From contig CM040128.1 in assembly GCA_022559845.1 (NCBI GenBank), positions 271,318,698 to 271,382,697 of the forward strand: a stretch of 64,000 nucleotides of DNA. The letters are read 5' to 3'. Below, in pieces: positions 11,036 through 24,214 of this stretch. Source of the DNA: Amorphophallus konjac. Taxonomy: Eukaryota; Streptophyta; Magnoliopsida; Alismatales; Araceae. A program made the translations under genes and the position numbers. Within the stretch, counting starts at the first letter, position 1; each line of letters opens with the position of its first letter. A model generated the notes under the pieces. That model was given only the letters and a program-made list of their open reading frames with translations, ran no database searches and was not told where the DNA came from.

Positions 11036-13565
11036 CAGCCTTCAACGGCACACCCTGGGGCCTTCAGCGGCACACCCAGGGCTGTCCAGTGGCACACCCT
11101 CCAGGGCTTCAGCGGCACACCCTCCAGGGGTGTTCAACGGCACACCCTGGGGGTGGCTTCAGCGGCACGCACCCCAGGAGCCCTCAGCGGCACACCCCCT
11201 GGGGTGTTCAGCGGCACACCCCCAACAGGGGGTCTTCAGCGGTACACCCCCCAGGGGTTCAGCGGCACGGCTTCATGGCCCCTCAGCGGCACGCCCTGCA
11301 AGCCATTCAGCGGCACGCCCTCCAGGGGCTTCAACGGCATGCCGTTTTGGCTCCCCCACGGCACGCCTTTTCAACTCGCCAACGGCACAGCGGTGAAGCT
11401 TTTCAACGACAAGACGACGTGAAGCCCATGCCCTACAGATTCTTGGCGCGCAATGGGATAGCTGACGTGTTGCCTTCTCGTGAAGGCACGCAGGCTACTC
11501 CCTGTCACCAAGGACAGCCCAAGTCAAATCCCATTCAATGCTGCACGTTCCCTCTGTGGACGCTCCCGTCTTCGGACGCTCCCGTGACTGGGGTATAAAG
11601 GCCCTTCTTCTCCGGTGAACAAGCGGGGAGGAGGAGAAGAGAGGAAGAGACGGACACACACACAGACGAACAGAGAAGAGGAGAAGAAGAGAAGAAGAAG
11701 AGAAGAAGAAGAGGGAGAGGCTCCCCCTGCTGCCCCGTCCACCATTGTCGGAGAAGAGAGAAGAGAAGAAGAAGAAGAAGAGAAGAAGAGAGGAGTGAGG
11801 TCTGGGAAGGGGGGGAGCCCATGCTCCGTTCCCCTTTCCCCCTTGTATCTTCATTTTCCTTTCCCCTTCCCTTTGCTTTTGGGTTTCTTGTCTTGTCCGT
11901 AGCCTTGGCTCGGACATGTCCGTCGATGTATGTGTAGGGCTTCGGTCCCTCTGCTTCCCATGAATGAAAATCACCCTTCTCAGGTCTTTCCTGCCATTTC
12001 TGTTGTTTTACTCCCGCCTTCACGATGCATGTGATGTGTTGTTCTTTTCCCCCTTTTCCGTCGGTGTTTGTTGGCGCCTCCGTCGCAATGTGACTTCCCC
12101 CTCATGCGTTTTGGCCTCACGGGTTCTTCGTTCCCTTCCACGGCCATCTATCGTGCTCACCGAGCTTGAGGAGAGAGGGAGACCATTGTCCTCTCTCCGA
12201 ATACACAGCCACCAGTGGCCTGCCCTTGGCCTTGGGCTCCCCTTTCTTTTCTTGAATAACCTGCGAGCCTCCCAGCCCATACGTCTACCACCCCTTCAAT
12301 TCCCCAGTGATACACCTTTCCGGCCTTTGGCCGGCACACCATTTCGGCCCTTGGCCGGCACACCTTTCTGATCCTCAGCGGCACACCCCGCCGAGCCCTT
12401 GGCCGGCACACTTTGTGGCCCCTAGCCCTTGGCCGGTACAACGCCTTTCTGATCCTCAGCGGCACGCCCAATTAGCCCTTGGCCGGCACACCCTTTTGAC
12501 CCTCAGCGGTACACCCCGTTGAGTCCTTGGCCGGCACACTCTTTGGCCCTTAGCCTTTGGCCGGTACACTCCTTTTGACCCCCAGCGGTGCACCCATTGG
12601 CCCCTGGCCGGTACACCCTTTTTGGCCCTCAGCGGTACACTCTTTAAGCCCTCAGCGGCACACACTTTGGCCATGCCCCAGCCCGATACGCCTTGGCCGA
12701 AATCCAGTCTGCCTCGTCCGATTCCACAGGCCTTAGGCCCCGTCGCTCTCCTTCGTGTTTGCCGAGGTTTTATAAAGGTGTTGTTGCCTCCGGGCGCCCA
12801 CCTCCAGTTGTCGGGTTCCGCCACTCCATGTGGGCGCGTTCCCTTTATCTCCCTTACGCCCCGGGTCAAGGGGAGATGCTGCCGAATTTTCGTGAGAAAA
12901 TAACAACATGTTGAATAAAGTAAAAGGAAGCAACGAACGAATAGAACAATCAACGATAAAACGTTCGGACTAATCGAGCCACTGCCGGCACCGTGACGAG
13001 AACTGAACTGATTAACTACCTGACAGCCCGAACATCCGACCTGCGAGAAGAGACTGAACAGAATAAAGGCAAGGGAAGAGTTTGTATAAAACTACTTGAA
13101 AATCAAGACAAGAATAAAAGAAAAGCCTTAAAAGAAATGGAAGAGAAGCGGACTCTCATGCCCCTCGCCGGTACACCCTCCAGCCACCCTTGGCCGGCAC
13201 GCCCTTCACCGGCACAGCCCCCAGGCCCTTCACCGGTATGCCCACTCGCGCCCTTCGCCGGCACACCCCCCTGGCCCTCCAGCGGTACACCCCCTTGGCC
13301 CTCAACGGCACACCCTTTCAACCCCTCCAGCGGTACACCCCTTGGCCCTCAACGGCACACCCTTTCAACCCCCCCAGCGGTACACCCCTGGCCCTCAGCG
13401 GCACACGCCCCAGGCCCTCCAGCGGCACACGCCCCAGGCCCTCCAGCGGCACGCTCCCTTAGCCCTCCAGCGGCACACCCCCAGGCCCCCCAACGGTACA
13501 CCCTCCTAGCCCTTCAGCGGCACGCTCCCTCAGCCTTTCAGCGGCACACCCCTTTTAGCCCCCTA
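11036..13565 (+). repeat. GGCACACCC minisatellites within the element B LTR
   Basis: Three blocks (11036-11420, 12316-12670, 13155-13565) carry 20-40 bp units built on CAGCGGCACACCC or TTGGCCGGCACACC. The same blocks recur in the right LTR at about 36697-37075, 37984-38340 and 38826-39235. Open frames here are by-products of repeats with unit lengths near multiples of three. Confidence 0.85.
11594..11600 (+). promoter_or_regulatory. TATA box of element B LTR
   Basis: TATAAAG follows CTGGGG and precedes a GA-rich leader. The copy in the right LTR is at 37257-37263. Confidence 0.55.
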
Positions 13566-14744
13566 ATGGCCCATTCTCTCTCCAGAAAACATGAGTAATG
13601 ATAATAATAATAATAATAACAAATAATAAATAATAGTAAATTCAAAAATGTATAAATAAATAAGAATGATAAAGGAACAAACAATAATAATAATAAGCTT
13701 CAAATAAATAATAACAATCATAATAATTAGACCAATAAATGATAACAAAGATGAACGAATAATAATAACAACTCAATAAGAATGAATGATAAATAAATAA
13801 ATGATAATCAAAAATAAATAATGGCAATAAACTCAACGAAACACGACAAACAAATGAATGATAATAAAATGAACAAGCAATAATAAAAAACGAACCTAAC
13901 CATAACAATAATGAATGAATAAACCGCGAGAAAATAAGTGAACGATAATAACGAACTCATGCAAAGATATACATAAATCGACAAATAACAATGATGAAAC
14001 TTTAAATAATGATAAAACAATGGTAAAATCTACACCGTAGCCCCATCTCCCCTGTGACCGGGTGCTGAAGGAACAACAACGCCGTCTCTGCGGGCTGGGT
14101 CTGAGTCTTGAGAATTTATCCCGAAATGGCCATGACCTGGCCTTGCCTCGGGCTGACATTCCGATTAAACCGGATTCATTTCTCCGACCGGATCCCTTCC
14201 GAGCCGCTACTAAAATTGCCGCACGCTCGGTGGACATTTGAACGGATTCACCTCGGTTTTCGCCGCGTTTCTATTACGGACCTGTATCTGAATATGAAAA
14301 GACCCGTGAGCAACCAATATGGCCGACGGCTCCCTCCCCGACATGGTCGTGAGTCGGCATTGCTCCGGGTCGATAGCCCATTAAATCGGATTCATTCTAA
14401 TGGGATTCGTTCCCGTCCTTTCATTGAAATTACCGTAAACTCGGCATACATTTGTACGGGGCTGTTTCCGCCCGCGTCGCACTTTCGATATGGGCCCCTG
14501 CCCGAACATGAAAAGGTCCGCAAGCGACCGACAAAAACGGAATGGAACAAGATGGCCCTGGCCACCCCCGGACTCCTTCCGTGGGAATATCAATAAGACC
14601 TCCATGGGCCACACTCAGACCTCGGGCCTGTCTCGATCATGGTCATCGTCTGGCTCATACCCTCGGTCTATAGCCCGCTCCTTTCGAACGCGTTTCGGTT
14701 TCGAAATCCAGTCCTGGGACTCTCCCCCGTTGCCCCCGGGCACC

Positions 14745-15400
14745 GGGAATATTAATAATGCCCATGCAAGCCCTGTTCGGATCACGGGAGGCGCCCCCAA
14801 TATGGTCCTGACTCGATCTTGCACTGGGCCAATAGGTTCACCGGTTTCCGGCTACAATAACCGAGATTCAACCGAATGTTTTCAGTGTCTTGGAATAATA
14901 TACTTGCCGTGTCCCAGCATGCATATGCTCCAGGTCCTCCTGCGACGATTACAATATTCTCAAGCTGGACTCTCGTCCGAATATTAAACGGTCTCCCGAA
15001 CGACCGGCATGTTTCGAACGCCCGCTTCTCCGGGACACAGGGCTCTTCAGCCAATTCAAGGGATGCTCCCGCGCCGCCCTTTGGCACTGGAAATATTAAT
15101 GACGCTCATGCAAGCCTTGTTACGACCGCGGGGGGCCCACCGCAGTATGGTCGCAGCCTGCTCTTGCACCGGGCCAACAGGTTCACCGGTTTCCGACCGA
15201 TTTAACCAAGGTTTAACCGAACGTCTTTCGTTCTTCCGAACAATAAACTTGCCATACCTTGGCATACACATGCTCCGGTCTTCCCGCGACGATCGAGCTT
15301 TTCCCGAGACGGACACTCGTCCGAACATTAAATGGTCAGCACAAGACCGACATTCTCGAATGGTTTTCTCCCCGCCTTCGAGCGAGGATTTCAATACCTC
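14745..15400 (+). repeat. Degenerate ~340-bp tandem duplication in the LTR
   Basis: The stretch starting at about 14746 (AATATTAATAATGCCCATGCAAGCC) and the one at about 15088 (AATATTAATGACGCTCATGCAAGCC) stay alignable for about 300 bp through GGTTCACCGGTTTCCG. A third, weaker copy may start near 14587. The right LTR repeats this at about 40416-41070. Confidence 0.75.
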
Positions 15401-15693
15401 CTAATAGACCTTTCATGCAATTAATTTCCTGGCCATGAGGCCCTGAATCTCGGCGATTAATCAAGGGTGTTCCCTCGTATGGGGGATGTAAATGACGTCG
15501 TGACCTTTATGGCGCGGCGGGTTTTGGTCCCGACACGAACCACACAATCGTCTGACGAAGTCAGATCGAGCGCACCATGGGCTCTTCGGAGCCCGAATAA
15601 ATTGTCACTTCTGTGACTGGCACGCCCACGCACTCAATAAAACGAATAAAGAAACAAGAGAATAACGAGTGCCGAAAAGTGCGTCCACAACTC

Positions 15694-15711
15694 TGGCACG
15701 CCCGGTGGGAC
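15694..15711 (+). other. Primer binding site of element B
   Basis: TGGCACGCCCGGTGGGAC begins 4 bp after the LTR end. The TGG start is as expected for pairing with a tRNA CCA end. Its second half (CGGTGGGAC) is identical to the primer site of the TR-GAG element at 57095-57112. Confidence 0.75.
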
Positions 15712-16599
15712 CAAACCACCCTTCATCTCTTCGCCGGGATTCAGGGCCTCATGGCCCCCCTAATAAACGATGTTTGCCTGCTTTGAGGAATTGCAGGTGC
15801 TGTCTTCGCCAGTCCTATGGGGAGAAAAGCCTGGATCGGTGCAGCTGCCTTCGCGGCCTCGAGAACGCTGCTTCGAAGCATATGCAGCTTCCAAGAATCA
15901 TGGGGGGCTGTTATAAGAAAAAAAGAGAAGATAAGATAAAAGAAAGAAAACAGAAGGGAGGGGAAATCAAGCCCCCCCGTTTCCCTCAAGAAGAAAGAGA
16001 AGAAAAGAAGAAAAGAAGAAAAGAAGAAAAGAAGAAAAGAAGAAAGGTAGAAAAGAAGAAAAAAAAAGAGAGAAAAGAAAGAAACAAAAAAAGAAGAGAA
16101 AGAATTGGCAATAGAGGGTTGTACGGCCACGTCCGTCGAGACCCGTGCTGAACAAAGATTACCACTGTGGGGTTGATGCGGTGGAGCGAACCACTCATCC
16201 CCTCCCTGAGGGGGTGAGCGCTCTCCTGCACCCCCACCCTGGTCAATCATACAAAAAAGAAGAGAAGAGAAGAAGAGACCAAAAAAAAAAAAAGAGAGAA
16301 GAAAAAAAAGAGAAGAAAAAGAGAAAGAAGAAAAGAAGAAAAGTCGGCCAGCATCGCCGACTAAAAGAGCAAGAAGAAACCCGGCATCTCGCCCGACTCT
16401 AGGAGGCTCCGAGTCCGTGGTGTAATGACCCCGCTCGTTCCTCCTTCCTGCTGCCTCCCTCCGGCACAAGACGGCCCCTCGAGTGGCTGTTAAAAGACCC
16501 AGCGAGCCACAATCGTAGCTTGGTGAATGGCTGCCCGCTGTGGGGAATGCTTTATAACAATGAGGCCAAGCACGGCCACCACTCCCGAAGAGAGCATGC
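15712..16599 (+). other. Noncoding leader of element B with purine-rich tracts
   Basis: No gene is visible. GAAAAGAA-type purine runs occupy about 15920-16115 and 16250-16345, separated by GC-rich sequence. The long - strand frame over them is only a polypyrimidine translation. Confidence 0.7.
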
Positions 16600-19500
16600 A
16601 CATACCCCGCCATGGGGGATAAGAAGAAGAGATATACCCCGCCATGGGGGCATAGGAGGCAAAAGAAGATATACACCCCGCTCCTGGGGCACATGAAGAG
16701 ATTCTACCCCATCCGGGGGCATAACAGACAACAAAGCTACACCCCGGCTCAGGGGCCTTTGAAGAAGAGAACATACCCCGGTCCAGGGGCATAGAAGCAG
16801 AAGACATACCCCGACTGTGGGGCACGTGAAGAGAAGCACACCCCGCCTCGGGGGCATAAGAAGCAACATAGTTTCACCCCGATCTAGGGGCATAAAGAGC
16901 AAAAGAATACACTCCGACTTAGGGGCGTATGAAGAGAAGCATACCCCGCTCTAGGAACATAAGAAGAGAAGAATCAAACCCGACCTAGGGGCATTCGAAG
17001 AAGGAATACATCCCGTCCTCAGGGTCCATGAAGTAACATATATATATATATACCCCCTCCCCGGGGGGGCATCTGAAGCAGAACACACAATATTCCCCGG
17101 CTTAGGGGAGCACGTGAAGAAAGGAATACACCCCGGTGCGGGAGCACATAAGCATAAGAAGAAGAGACTACCTCGGCCTGGGGTCATGAGAAAAAGTAGA
17201 GTTGCACCCCGGCTTAGGGGGCATATGAATAGAAGTGTACTCCACCTTGGGAACATAAGAAGAGAAGAATCAACCCCGACTTAGGGGTAACTGAAGAGAA
17301 TTCCACCCCACCCCTAGGGGCACGGGAAGCAAAATACACCCCGTCTTGGGGGATATGAAGCCAAGAATCACACCCCCGTCCCGGGGGTATTTGAAGAAGA
17401 AACCCACCTCGCCTCGAGGGCCTAGAAGCAACAGCCACGTCCCGGCTCGGGGGCATATGAAGAGAAGTCCACCCCGGCTTAGGGGCATTTGAAGAAGAAA
17501 CAAACCCCGCCAGTCGGGACACAGAAGTCATGAAGAATATGTCCCGGCCTAAGGGCATTTGAAGAAGTCACATCCCGCCTCGGGAGCATAAGAAGCAGCA
17601 AGAATACACCCTGGCTTAGGGGTATTTGAAGAAGAAATATACCCCTCCTGGGGGCATAGAAGCCGTAAAGAACACGCCTCGGATCAGGGGCATTTGAAGA
17701 AGCTACATCCTGCCTTGGGGGTATAAGAAGAAAATAGTCCACCCCATCTCAGGGGTATTTGAAGAAGAGGCACACCCCGCTATAGGGGACATAGAAGCCA
17801 TAAAGAATACGCCCCGGCTTAGGGGTATTTGAAGAAGAAGGATACCCCGCCTCGGGGGACATTGCAAGCAGCGATACACCCTGCTAGGGCGCACAGGAAG
17901 CAAATCACACCCCACTCCTGGGGACACATAAAGAGAGTACACCCCGCCATGGGAGCACATGAACAGAATCCACCCCGACTCGGGGAACATGAAGCAACAA
18001 AGAATACACCTCGCCTCAGGGGAGTCTGAAGAAAAAAAGCATACACCCCACTTTTGGGGCACAAGAAGCAAACATTCCCCAGCGTGTCGGGGCAAAAGAA
18101 GAAGAATTCCTCCCTCGAGGGCATATAAAAAAAGAAAAGCAAAGATACACCCGGTGTCCGGCGCACATGAAGAGAAAGGCACCTCGCCTCGAGGGCATAG
18201 AAGCTGTAAAGAACACGCCCTGACTCAGGGGCATGACAAGAAGAAGAACTCACCCCGCCTCGGGTGCACAAGAAGCCAAACTCACCCCGCAGGGGGGGCA
18301 CGCGAGACACAGCTACGCCCCGACTCAGGGGGACTCGAAGAGAAATACACTCCACCTTTGGGGTGCAAAAAGCAACATACACCCCACCTCTGGGGGCACC
18401 AGAAGCAGAACATACCCCGCCTTGGGGGCGTATGAAGCCAAGAATCACATCTCCGTCTTGGGGGTATTTGAAGAAGAAGCCCACCTCGCCTCGAGGGCCT
18501 AGAAGCTATAAAGAACACGCCCCGACCCAGGGGCATGTGAAGAGAGGTCCACCCCGGCCTAGGGGTATTCGAAGAAGCATGCCCCGCCAGGGGACATAGA
18601 AGCCATAGAGAATACACTCCGGTTTAGGGGTATTTGAATAAGATGCATCCCGCCTCGGGAGCATAAGAAAGAGAAGAATACATCCCGTCTTAGGGATATT
18701 TGAAGAAGAAGCATACCCCGCTAGGGGGCATAGAAGCCATAAAGAATATGCGCCGACTCAGGGGCATATGAAGAGAATCCACCCCGGCCTAGGGGTATTT
18801 GAAGAAGAAGCATACCCCGTCAGGGGACATAGAAGCCATAAAGAATCCGCTCCTGTTTAGGGGTACTTGAAGAAGCTACATCCCGCCTTGGGAGCATGAG
18901 AAGAAAAGAGAATCCACCCCGGTTTAGGGACCTTTGGAGAAGCATACCCCAGGCTCGGAGTCCATGCAGCAACATTAAGCCCCCCGGGGGGGGGGGGGGG
19001 GGCATCTGAAGCAGAACAAACAACATCCCCCGGCTTTGGGAAGCATATGAAGAGAGGAATACACCCCGATATGGGGGCACATAAACAAAGAAGAAGAATT
19101 CACCCCGCCTCGGGTGCATAAGAAGCAAGAACTACACCCCGCATCAAAAGCGGCAATACACTCCACTCTGGGGGCACTAGAAGCGGAATACACCCCGTGC
19201 CGGGGGCATATAAAAAAGGGGATACCTCGCTCTGGGGCATCAGAAGCAGCAATGCGCCCCACCTTGGGGGCATCAAAAGCAAAAAAAATACACCCCACCT
19301 TGGGAGCACAAGAAGCAAACATTCCCCCCGAGGTGTCTAAAAAAAAAAGAATTCACCCCGGCCTGGGGACACTTGAAGAAAGAAGCACATCCCCATTCCC
19401 AGGGGCACATGAAGAGAACCCCGCCCGCCTCGGGAGTATAAGAAAAAGAAGAATACACCCTGGTCTGGGGGCTTTTGAAGAAACAACACACCCCCCTCCA

Positions 19501-20470
19501 TGGGAGACGAAGCTACACCCCTACCCGGGGACACATGCAGAGCATCTACCCCGCTCTGGGGGCACAAAAAAAGGAGATACACTCCGCCCTTGGCGCATAA
19601 GAAGCAGAAGCACCTACCCCGCCCCGGGGGCACAGAAAGAGACACTCTCCGCCCTTGGCGCATAAGAAGCAGAAGCATCTACCCCGACTCGGGGCACAGA
19701 AGCGAAGAGACATACATCCCGATCTGGGAGCATAAGAAGAAAAATCTACCCCGCCCAAGCGGCATTTGAAGAAACAACACACCCCACCTCAGGGGCACAG
19801 AGGCCGTAAAGAGATGCACCCCTACCTCAGGGGGGCATAAAAAGCAAAAAATGTACCCTCGTGCCGGGGACATATGAAGAGAAGCGCTCCTCCGCCTTCA
19901 GGGGTAGAAAGAGAGCAGAATTCGCCCCCGCCATGGGGGGGTATAAGAAACAAAAGACACACCCCATACCAGGGGCATATGAAGAAGAAGCATGCCCCGC
20001 CAGGGGACATAGAAGCCCTAAAGAATCCGCTCCTGTTTAGGGGCATTTGAAGAAGCTACATCCCGCCTTGGGAGCAAAAAAAAATCCACCCAGTTTAAGG
20101 GCATATGAAGAAGAAACATACCTCGTCTCGAGGGCCTAGAAGCTATAAAGAACACGCCCCGGCTCAGGGGCATATGAAGAGAATCCACTCCGACTTAGGG
20201 GTATTTGAAGAAGAAACATACCCCACCTGGGGGCATAGAAGCCGTGAAGAGTATACCCCACCATGGGGGCATTTGAAGAGAACTACACCCCGCCTCGGGG
20301 GCATAAAAAAAAACAAATAAACACACCCTCGTCTGGGGACATAGAAGCCAAAAAAAATACACCCCGCCTGGGGGCACAGAAGCAAAGGGGCAAAACACAC
20401 CCCTCAAGGGGGGATGCACACCAAATGAAGCTACACCCCAACCCGGGGGCACATTAAGAGAAATACACTC
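16600..20470 (+). repeat. 32-bp minisatellite, about 120 copies (CCCCG...CGGGG units)
   Basis: The array is about 3.9 kb. A typical unit is ACACCCCGCCTCGGGGGCATA followed by a purine spacer such as GAAGAAGAA. Each unit holds a CCCCG-loop-CGGGG inverted repeat. Many units show changes in both arms. A smaller higher-order pattern (spacers alternating between GAAGCCATAAAGAATA and GAAGAAGAAG) recurs every few units. Confidence 0.92.
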
Positions 20471-20514
20471 CAGCGCGAAAGCATCAATGAGAAGAGAAGA
20501 GCAGAATAAAGAAA

Positions 20515-21010
20515 GAAAAGACATGAGACAGACGTGGTCCTCGAGCCCGCCTCACCAAACAAAAAAGAAGAGAAGAAAAAGAGACATGAGGCACACATGG
20601 TCCTTGCACCGACCTCTCCACAAAAGAAGAAAAAAAGAGACATGAGGCACACATGGTCCTTGCACCGATCTCTCCACAAAAGAAGAAAAAAAGAGACATG
20701 AGGCACACATGGTCCTTGCACCGGCCTCACCACGCAGAAGAAGAGAAGAAAAGAAAGGAAAGAGACATGAGGCAGACGTGGTCCTCGAGCCCGCCTCACC
20801 AAACAAAAAGAAGAGAAGAAAAGGAAAGAAGAGACAGACGTGGTCACTGAACCCGCCTCTTTACATAGAAGAAGAGAAAAGAAAAAAAGAGCAATTATGA
20901 GGCGAACATGATCTTTGTACCTGCCTCTCCACACAAAAGAAGAGAAGAAGAGAAAGAACAACAGCGAGGCAAACATGGTCTTTGTACCCGCCTCTTCAAA
21001 AAAAATCTTT
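20515..21010 (+). repeat. 56-68-bp tandem repeat, about 8 copies
   Basis: Units contain GAGGCACACATGGTCCTTG, then CACCGACCTCTCCACA, and a purine spacer. Starts are near 20521, 20583, 20639, 20695 and 20763, with diverged copies to 21010. Confidence 0.85.
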
Positions 21011-21063
21011 ATGAGGTAAACTTCTACCTCCGACCTCCAACCATCAAACAAATAGAAACCAAT

Positions 21064-21600
21064 CAGCATTCCGCCGACGGGGCGTTAAACCGACTAGACC
21101 TTCCGCCGACGGGGCGTTAAACCGAATAGACATTCCGCGACGGGGCGTTAAACCGACTAGACCTTCCGCCAGCGGGGCGTTAAACCGACCAGACCTTCCG
21201 CCAGCGGGGCGTTAAACCGACCAAACCTTCCGCCAGCGGGGCGTTAAACCGACTAGACCTTCCGCCAGCGGGGCGTTAAACCGACCAAACCTTCCGCCAG
21301 CGGGGCGTTAAACTGAATAGACCTTCCACCGACGGGGCGTTAAATCGACCAAACCTTCCGCCAGCGGGGCGTTAAACCGACTAGACCTTCCGCCGACGGG
21401 GCGTTAAATCGAATAGACCTTCCGCCAGCGGGGCGTTAAACCGACTAAACCTTCCGCCGACGGGGCGTTAAACCGACTAGACCTTCCGTCAGCGGGGCGT
21501 TAAACCGACTAATCTCTTTCGCCGACGGGGCGTTAATCCGACTAGACCTTCCGCCGACGAGGCGTTAAACCGGTCAACTTTCAGCCATCGGGGCTTCAAG
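21064..21600 (+). repeat. 32-bp minisatellite, about 16 copies
   Basis: The unit is CTTCCGCCGACGGGGCGTTA followed by AACCGACTAGAC. Spacing is a regular 32 bp. CGCC and GGCG arms flank a short loop in each unit. Units abut without spacers. Confidence 0.92.
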
Positions 21601-21654
21601 CCGACCACTACCCTTTCATAGGCCTTCGGGTCGACAACTTTCAATCATCGGCCT

Positions 21655-22010
21655 TCGGGCTGACAGCTATATCACCATCGGCTCTTAGCCGACAGCTACC
21701 TCACCATCGGCTCTTAGCCGACAGCTACCTTATCATCGGCTCCTAGCCGACAGCTACCTTATCATCGGCTCCTAGCCGACAGCTACCTTGTCATCGACTC
21801 TTAGCCGACAGCTACCTTATCATCGGCTCCTAGCCGACAGCTACCTTATCATCGGCTCTTAGCCGACAGCTATCTCATCATCGGCTCCTAGCTGACAGCT
21901 ACCTTATCATCGGCTCTTAGCCGACAGCTACCTTATCATCGACTCTTAGCCGATGGCTACCTCATCATCGGCTCATGGCCGACAGCTATCTCATCATTGG
22001 CCCTTATGGC
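21655..22010 (+). repeat. 29-30-bp minisatellite, about 12 copies (CGGCT...AGCCG units)
   Basis: The unit is CATCGGCTCTTAGCCGACAG followed by CTACCTTAT. CGGCT and AGCCG form a stem in almost every copy. A TCC variant in the loop alternates with CTT. Confidence 0.92.
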
Positions 22011-23519
22011 TCGCTCCGGTGAGGTTCCTCGGGTTCTATGGCCCGCCTCCCTAATACCCTTTCAACCGTTCGTGGCCTGCTTCCCTAATATCTTTACTAC
22101 CACTACACTTATACGTAACAACAATATTTTCTTATAAAACAAAAAAAAACAACAAAAAACAAATAAACAAAAAAAAACAAACAACAACAACACCCAAAAA
22201 AAAACAAAACAAACAAATAAACAAAAAAAAAACAACAAAAAAGGGAAGAAAACAAAAACAAAACAGAAAGGAGAATGCATGATTGCCCTGCTCGCATGGT
22301 TGCTTAGCATAGAATAATACACTTCCTTGAAATTTTCTAGGACCGTGTTTCCTTGCTATAATAATAATATCGCCCCGATTCCAGATGCACGGATGTCACG
22401 GCGTACGCTCGAAGGGAACCCAATTATGGCGAGTGCACACGTCAAGGGGAAGGGTCATGGCTGAATCGCTAAGCCCAACTCACAAAATAAACCTGAGGCA
22501 ACGCTCCCACACTTCGCACTTAATGTGTCCAATAGCCTTCAACTATAGGGATTGCCCGAATTTCTTCTTAACACTCTACGGAGGCTTGAATTCCTGCACT
22601 CGCGTGAAAGGTAACCGTGAGGAAAAAGCTGCCTACCCCCACTAAAAAAAAAAAAGAGAAAAAAAGAAGAGAAAAAAAAAGGGGAAAAAAAAAGAAAGGA
22701 GAGACACGTGGATCCTAGTAGCCGGGAATCCCCATTGAGACACATGAGGAGACTCGCGCGAAATGGTGAAGCGAATTATAATAAGGATGGAACCTATTAG
22801 CCGGGAATCCCCATTGAGACACATGAGGAGACTCGCGCCGAACGGTAGAATCCGTAATAGAATTATAATAAGGATGAATCCTAGTAGCCGAGAATCCCCA
22901 TTGAGACACATGAGGAGACTCGCGCCGAACGGTGAAATCCGCTACCAAAATAAATAGATGGGGGCTGCGTGAAGCTACCGAAAGTCGAAAGCCTGGAACT
23001 AAGGTGTAGGCGCTAGAGTGATCCTTGAGTATCACCAGGAAAACCTGCATATCCCTATGGTTAGGGCCCTTTGTTCACACATTTGCACTGCCACGCTACA
23101 GAGAAGTGCCTCGGGTGAAATGCGCGAATTTAGGCTATGCATGCAAGACATGCGATATCCTCTTGACGGGTGCACCACCCCTCGATTGTGCCTCGCGGCC
23201 CGCACCGCATCTACGTATTACGGGTGACGTCCCTATCCTATCCCCTATAGAGGGAGCTGTCTTACTTATATTTACGTTATGCCTGCTAATGAATGCTTGC
23301 ATGCTTTAAAAAAGAAGAAGAAGAAGAAAAAACAAATAAACAAAAAAAAAATAAACAACAACAACATAAAAAATAAAAAATATAATAACAATAAAATAAC
23401 AAGAATGTGCGTGTGCAACGAACTCAACTTTGGCTATTGCAGCCTACTTTCCCAGCTCCGGCTCTTAGAGCCCAATATCGGCCACCTTAGCCTACCTCTT
23501 GCCCTCGCGGCCCATTGAT
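22011..23519 (+). other. Mixed interior of element B: A-rich tracts and an 80-87-bp repeat
   Basis: No coding sequence is supportable. It contains A-rich runs (22135-22260, 22645-22700, 23305-23400), single-copy noncoding stretches (22380-22640, 22960-23290) and a three-copy repeat. Copies of that repeat start near 22710, 22789 and 22876 and contain AGCCGGGAATCCCCATTGAG and CATGAGGAGACTCGCG. Confidence 0.75.
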
Positions 23520-24010
23520 CTCCCAACTTCGGCTCCCGCAGCCTGCTTCCAGCCACGGCTATTTTGGCCTCCCTCATCGGCCTTCGGGTCGGCAGTTTTT
23601 CAATTATTGGCTCCCATGCCAACAGCTCTCAATTATCGGCCCCTGAGCCGACAGCTTCAGTCATCGACCTTCGGGTCGACAGCTTTTCAATTATTGGCTC
23701 CCATGCCAACAGCTTTCTAATTATTGGCTCCCATGCCAATAGCTTTTCAATCATCGGCCTTCGGGTCGACAGCTTTTCAATTATTGGCTCCCATGCCAAC
23801 AGCTCTCAATTATCGGCCCCTAAGCCGACATCTTTTAATCATCGGCCTTCGGGTCGACAGCTTTTCAATTATTGGCTCCCATGCCAACAGCTCTCAATTA
23901 TCGGCCCCTAAGCCGACAGCTTTCAATCATCGGCCTTCGGGTCGATAGCTTTTCAATTATCGGCCCCATGTCAACAGCTTCCAATTATCGACCGATGTGC
24001 CGACAGCTCT
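23520..24010 (+). repeat. Composite minisatellite (TTGGC...GCCAA and CGGCC...CGACA units)
   Basis: Units such as CAATTATTGGCTCCCATGCC then AACAGCTCT alternate with CATCGGCCTTCGGGTCGACA units. TTGGC and GCCAA form a stem. The shared word ACAGCT links it to the array at 21655-22010. Confidence 0.85.
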
Positions 24011-24214
24011 TATATCATTGGCATCCACGTCAGTAGCCACCTGGAGTTCTTCAAAGAAAAAGAAAGAGAAAAAAAGAAGGGAAGAAGAGAAGAAACAAAA
24101 AAAACAACAACAACAAAAAGGACAAAAAAGAGATGACGGAAGAGAAGAAAAAAAAAAGAAGAGAAGAAGAGAAAAGAGAGAAGAAAAGAAAGAGAAGAGA
24201 CCAACATACTGCTT

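Larger units (their letters stand above)
10776..15689 (+). repeat. Element B 5' LTR (4914 bp)
   Basis: This very long LTR is modular. It has a GGCACAC minisatellite block (11036-11420), a TATA promoter, a GA-rich leader (11620-11800), two more minisatellite blocks (12316-12670, 13155-13565), an A/T-rich trinucleotide block (13590-14030) and a GC-rich 3' part with a ~340-bp duplication (14745-15400). It ends GTCCACA, the inverted complement of its start. Confidence 0.93.

Noticed and set aside
10986..13598. Several 90-200-codon frames in the element B LTR (also 36648-39269)
   Set aside because: They are Pro/His/Gly translations of GGCACACCC minisatellites, open in several frames at once and duplicated exactly in both LTRs.
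16612..20400. Many Cys/Gly/Phe-rich frames on - and Lys/Arg/Pro-rich frames on + across the 32-bp array
   Set aside because: Low-complexity translations of tandem units on both strands; no domain and no consistent start.
21064..22010. Regular 32- and 30-bp repeats resembling a CRISPR array
   Set aside because: Units abut with no unique spacers, and the setting is a plant retrotransposon.
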